From the NCBI GenBank assembly GCA_046536535.1, contig JAWDMO010000025.1:1-15297 (forward strand): a stretch of DNA of 15,297 nucleotides, in the 5' to 3' direction. A model generated the notes under the pieces. It searched no databases, was not told where the DNA came from, and was given only the letters and a program-made list of their open reading frames with translations. The DNA comes from Conexivisphaera sp046536535. Its GTDB lineage: Archaea; Thermoproteota; Nitrososphaeria; Conexivisphaerales; Conexivisphaeraceae. Below are positions 13,369 to 15,297 of the stretch, piece after piece (position 1 is the stretch's first letter; every line of letters starts with the position of its first letter). The position numbers were made by a program, and so were the translations under genes.

Positions 13369-14625
13369 GGACTGGAACCGCCTGTCCTCCTCCGGGGGTA
13401 TCCATAACCTCGTCAGCGGCCCGCATGATACGTGATGCGCCCCCATGCCCTCCACCTCCTTCAACAGGCCGTCCAGCGGGGCCCTGTGCCTCGAGCCTAT
13501 GATATACGTGCCGCCGATGCCGACCGCGAGCCTCATTACCAGCAGCTGATCATCCTCCACCATCGGGAACGTGGCGGATTTCAGCAGCACCTCAGCGGAG
13601 GCCGCGCCCGGGACGTCCAAATCCTCCACCAGGACCGCCCTAGTGCCCTTCGAGGCCGATCTCCTGATGGATGAAATCGCCTTGGGGATGTATTTCGAGA
13701 TCTCGATCAATGACCTGAGGCCATCACTGGCAGCCCTGGGGTACGACGAGAGGGAATCCGCGAGCGCCGCCTGCGGGCCCTCCTTGAACGCTATGGCATC
13801 CTCCAGCAGGGAGAGGTCGCTCAGGTCCGACAGGATCCCGGCGTCGGGGCGGATCAGGACCCTGTTCGAGGTGAGCCTCTCCAGCAGGCCATGGGGGAGG
13901 ATGCCGGATAGATAGGACCTCAGCGCCGACATCCGATCGCGCGCGCCCTCTATGTCATCGAGCGCGGGGCAGCTGTCCCCGCAGATCCCGGCAGCCCTTA
14001 GTCCCTCGGCGAGCGCCGACTGGTCGCCGATGATCGCTGCCATATCGGGGTACAGCGTCATGCGAATCGACATGTCGATCGGCGCGGATTTTCTGAGGGC
14101 TAGCATTAACGTCTCGGGGGATGTCGCAAGGAGATCGCCGCCCTTCGAAAGCGCGAATGCCGCCGCGTCATCGCACGGCGCATCCCACAGATAGCACCTG
14201 GCAGCATAATGGCCCACCAGCGCCCTCACCAGCTGGAACGGCGTGTAATCCTTCAGTGAGTCCAGCGCCATCAGACTGGCTGATCCGCGGACGCCGCCCG
14301 CGAAGAGCTCCCCCCTCTCCCGGTAATCGCCCGGCTCTATCAGCGCGATGTCCTTTATCCCGGCGACGGTCGGCTCGCCCTTGACCAGCAGCCCCACCAC
14401 CACGAGCAGGTCGTCGTCCGATATCTCCGGCCTGATCCGCGAGAGATCGAGGACAACGCTGTAGGACCTGGCCACCGCGCGGACGCCGAGTCTGCGCGCG
14501 GCCGAGAACAGGATGGACGCCGCGGACGCGCTGTCTAGGTCCGCGTTGTACGCTATCCTGATGGATCCTCCCCTTTCGGCGATCCTGTGCAGATGCCTGA
14601 ATTCCTCGCCGCGTTCCACGGTCAA
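13357..14625 (-). CDS. Degenerate RecJ/DHH-family protein, probable archaeal Cdc45 (RecJdbh-like)
   Basis: This 422-residue protein keeps the DHH-family outline but lacks the catalytic set. Motif I reads YNADLDSASAASIL (26-39), with Asn27 where active RecJ has His and with Asp29/Asp31 kept. The motif II strand LLVVVGLL (73-80) has no Asp, and the DHH position reads ALIEPGD (94-100). A late GMGAHHVSCG (393-402) resembles a worn GGGHxxAAG of the DHHA1 domain. Inactive RecJ relatives act as Cdc45 in the archaeal CMG helicase, as reported for Sulfolobus RecJdbh. Placement right after uS15 and before pcc1 supports this. The start is TTG at 14625, 6 bp after the uS15 stop; GTG at 14619 is possible. 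Confidence 0.7.
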   Translation of the reverse strand: MTVERGEEFRHLHRIAERGGSIRIAYNADLDSASAASILFSAARRLGVRAVARSYSVVLDLSRIRPEISDDDLLVVVGLLVKGEPTVAGIKDIALIEPGDYRERGELFAGGVRGSASLMALDSLKDYTPFQLVRALVGHYAARCYLWDAPCDDAAAFALSKGGDLLATSPETLMLALRKSAPIDMSIRMTLYPDMAAIIGDQSALAEGLRAAGICGDSCPALDDIEGARDRMSALRSYLSGILPHGLLERLTSNRVLIRPDAGILSDLSDLSLLEDAIAFKEGPQAALADSLSSYPRAASDGLRSLIEISKYIPKAISSIRRSASKGTRAVLVEDLDVPGAASAEVLLKSATFPMVEDDQLLVMRLAVGIGGTYIIGSRHRAPLDGLLKEVEGMGAHHVSCGPLTRLWIPPEEDRRFQSLLA

Positions 14626-14631
14626 CCGCTA

Positions 14632-15081
14632 TTACGCTAACTGTGCAACCACTGCCTTATATTGCCAATTGTCCGGTATCACGCCCTTCCGCTTATAGTA
14701 GTTGGACAGCCTGTGCACGCTGGCCTCCACCAGTTCAAGCGCGTGTTTGCTCTTCCTGTCGGAGCCATACGTGTTCAGGTGGTCCATTATCCTGCGCGCC
14801 TTCCTGATGAGGTTGTTCAGGTCCTCGGGCAGAGGGGGCGCCATGTTATTCTCCCTTAGGATCTCGACGACTGATTTCCCTATCAGTTTCTTCACGCTGG
14901 GTATGCCGTACTCATCCCTGAGCCTCTCGCCTATCGTGCTGGGCGATAGTCCCTCGTGCGCCATCTTCACTATAAGGCCCTCCACATCCTTCTGCGACAT
15001 CGTTATCCATGAAGTGGACTTGAGGGCCGGCGGCCTCGTGCTGTGCGACTTGCCCCTCTTATGCGAGTGGGTCCTGGCCAA
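14632..15081 (-). CDS. rps15: 30S ribosomal protein uS15 (archaeal type)
   Basis: From TTG 15081 the 149-residue protein begins MARTHSHKRGKSHSTRP, the archaeal/eukaryotic uS15 N-terminus. It continues with the helical extension (VEGLIVKMAHEGLSPSTIGERLRDEYGIPSVKKLIGKSV) and the conserved S15 core (PEDLNNLIRKARRIMDHL, ELVEASVHRLSNYYKRKGVIPDNWQYK). Length is normal. The frame remains open to 15105, but those codons do not match the family. TTG 15081 is fixed by homology and by a TATA box about 31 bp upstream. First gene of the uS15 - Cdc45-like - Pcc1 cluster. Confidence 0.94.
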   Translation of the reverse strand: MARTHSHKRGKSHSTRPPALKSTSWITMSQKDVEGLIVKMAHEGLSPSTIGERLRDEYGIPSVKKLIGKSVVEILRENNMAPPLPEDLNNLIRKARRIMDHLNTYGSDRKSKHALELVEASVHRLSNYYKRKGVIPDNWQYKAVVAQLA

Positions 15082-15107
15082 TCTCGGATGGCAGCCCCAA
15101 AGCACTA

Positions 15108-15116
15108 CTTATAAGG
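15108..15116. promoter_or_regulatory. TATA box of uS15, possibly shared with the divergent gene
   Basis: CTTATAAGG is nearly palindromic and can be read both ways. On the minus strand it is centred about 31 bp before TTG 15081. On the plus strand it would start transcription near 15140, leaving a leader of about 60 nt before ATG 15199. Confidence 0.55.
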
Positions 15117-15198
15117 TTTATGCGCAGCGCGGCGACTACGCTGCATTAAGACGTCCCGCGATCAGAGGGAGACGCGCGTCAACGCGGAGGTGGCGCGG

Positions 15199-15297
15199 AT
15201 GTTAGGTCCCGTCCCTGGATCGTTCGGCGCAGATCCCGGGGATGCCCATCGTATCTTCATCGATGAGAGATGGTGGAGGTGGGGGGCCCCGATGAAC
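15199..15297 (+). CDS. Unrecognised protein, 5' part only (runs off the window)
   Basis: From ATG 15199 the frame stays open to the window edge (33 codons). A near-perfect Shine-Dalgarno, GGAGGTG at 15186-15192, precedes it by 6 nt. The visible residues include GSFGADPGDAH, IFIDERWW and WGAPMN. The in-frame codons just upstream also look coding (TSRDQRETRVNAEVAR), so a GTG at 15190 or an unusual earlier start cannot be excluded. I do not recognise the family. It is divergent from uS15. Confidence 0.4.
   Translation, partial: MLGPVPGSFGADPGDAHRIFIDERWWRWGAPMN

Noticed and set aside
15082..15105. Longer uS15 start at 15105
   Set aside because: The extra residues do not match the archaeal uS15 N-terminus and lie before the predicted transcript start.
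15171..15180. Palindrome GACGCGCGTC as an operator
   Set aside because: Short CG-rich palindromes are common in GC-rich DNA and this one may lie inside coding sequence.

Overview
This window comes from an archaeon. It carries ether-lipid sn-glycerol-1-phosphate dehydrogenase, the KH/metallo-beta-lactamase/beta-CASP factor aCPSF1, 20S proteasome beta subunits, eukaryote-type ribosomal proteins (eL15, eS1, archaeal uS15), KEOPS Pcc1, archaeal NadM and RibL, and a translin-family protein. Promoters have clear TATA boxes. By eye the DNA is GC-rich (about 60%), with AT-rich islands only at promoters, and coding favours AGG and ATA. Two proteasome beta subunits, one with alanine at the catalytic threonine position, and a uS15 - RecJ/Cdc45-like - Pcc1 cluster point to the TACK (Thermoproteota-like) side. 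A SepF-like protein would suggest FtsZ-based division rather than Sulfolobus-type Cdv only, so a deep TACK lineage is my best guess. I cannot place it to genus.

Layout, left to right. 51-926 (+): a pre-PUA/PUA protein and a short SepF-like protein. 941-3534 (-): catalytically competent proteasome beta, then aCPSF1, as an operon. 3617-4678 (+): egsA, divergent from the proteasome gene. 4633-7321 (-): three genes, each with its own TATA box: nadM, a class V aminotransferase, and an FKBP-type prolyl isomerase whose repetitive tail runs antisense into the end of egsA. 7442-8650 (+): the T1A proteasome beta subunit, then a translin-family protein. 8647-10679 (-): serA, eL15 and a winged-helix/RibL fusion. 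10812-11462 (+): eS1. 11474-12679 (-): YchF-type GTPase. 12680-13033: a gene-free stretch with promoter-like and fold-back sequence, possibly an RNA. 13034-15081 (-): uS15, a degenerate RecJ/Cdc45-like protein, and Pcc1. 15199 onward (+): an unrecognised partial gene.

Functionally this is a housekeeping region. It covers translation (uS15, eS1, eL15, YchF, PUA protein, KEOPS for tRNA t6A), protein turnover and folding (two beta subunits, FKBP), RNA 3'-end and small-RNA metabolism (aCPSF1, translin), replication (Cdc45-like), cofactors (NadM for NAD, RibL for FAD), serine synthesis (SerA plus a possible phosphoserine/serine aminotransferase) and archaeal lipid synthesis (EgsA).

I saw no mobile elements, CRISPR arrays, defence islands or tRNA/rRNA genes, and no evident new multi-gene system. 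The most unusual points are the possible structured RNA upstream of ychF, the truncated eL15, the winged-helix/RibL fusion, the perfect 24-bp coding repeats in the FKBP tail, and a consistent pattern of TATA boxes about 27-34 bp before TTG/GTG/ATG starts (nearly leaderless mRNAs).
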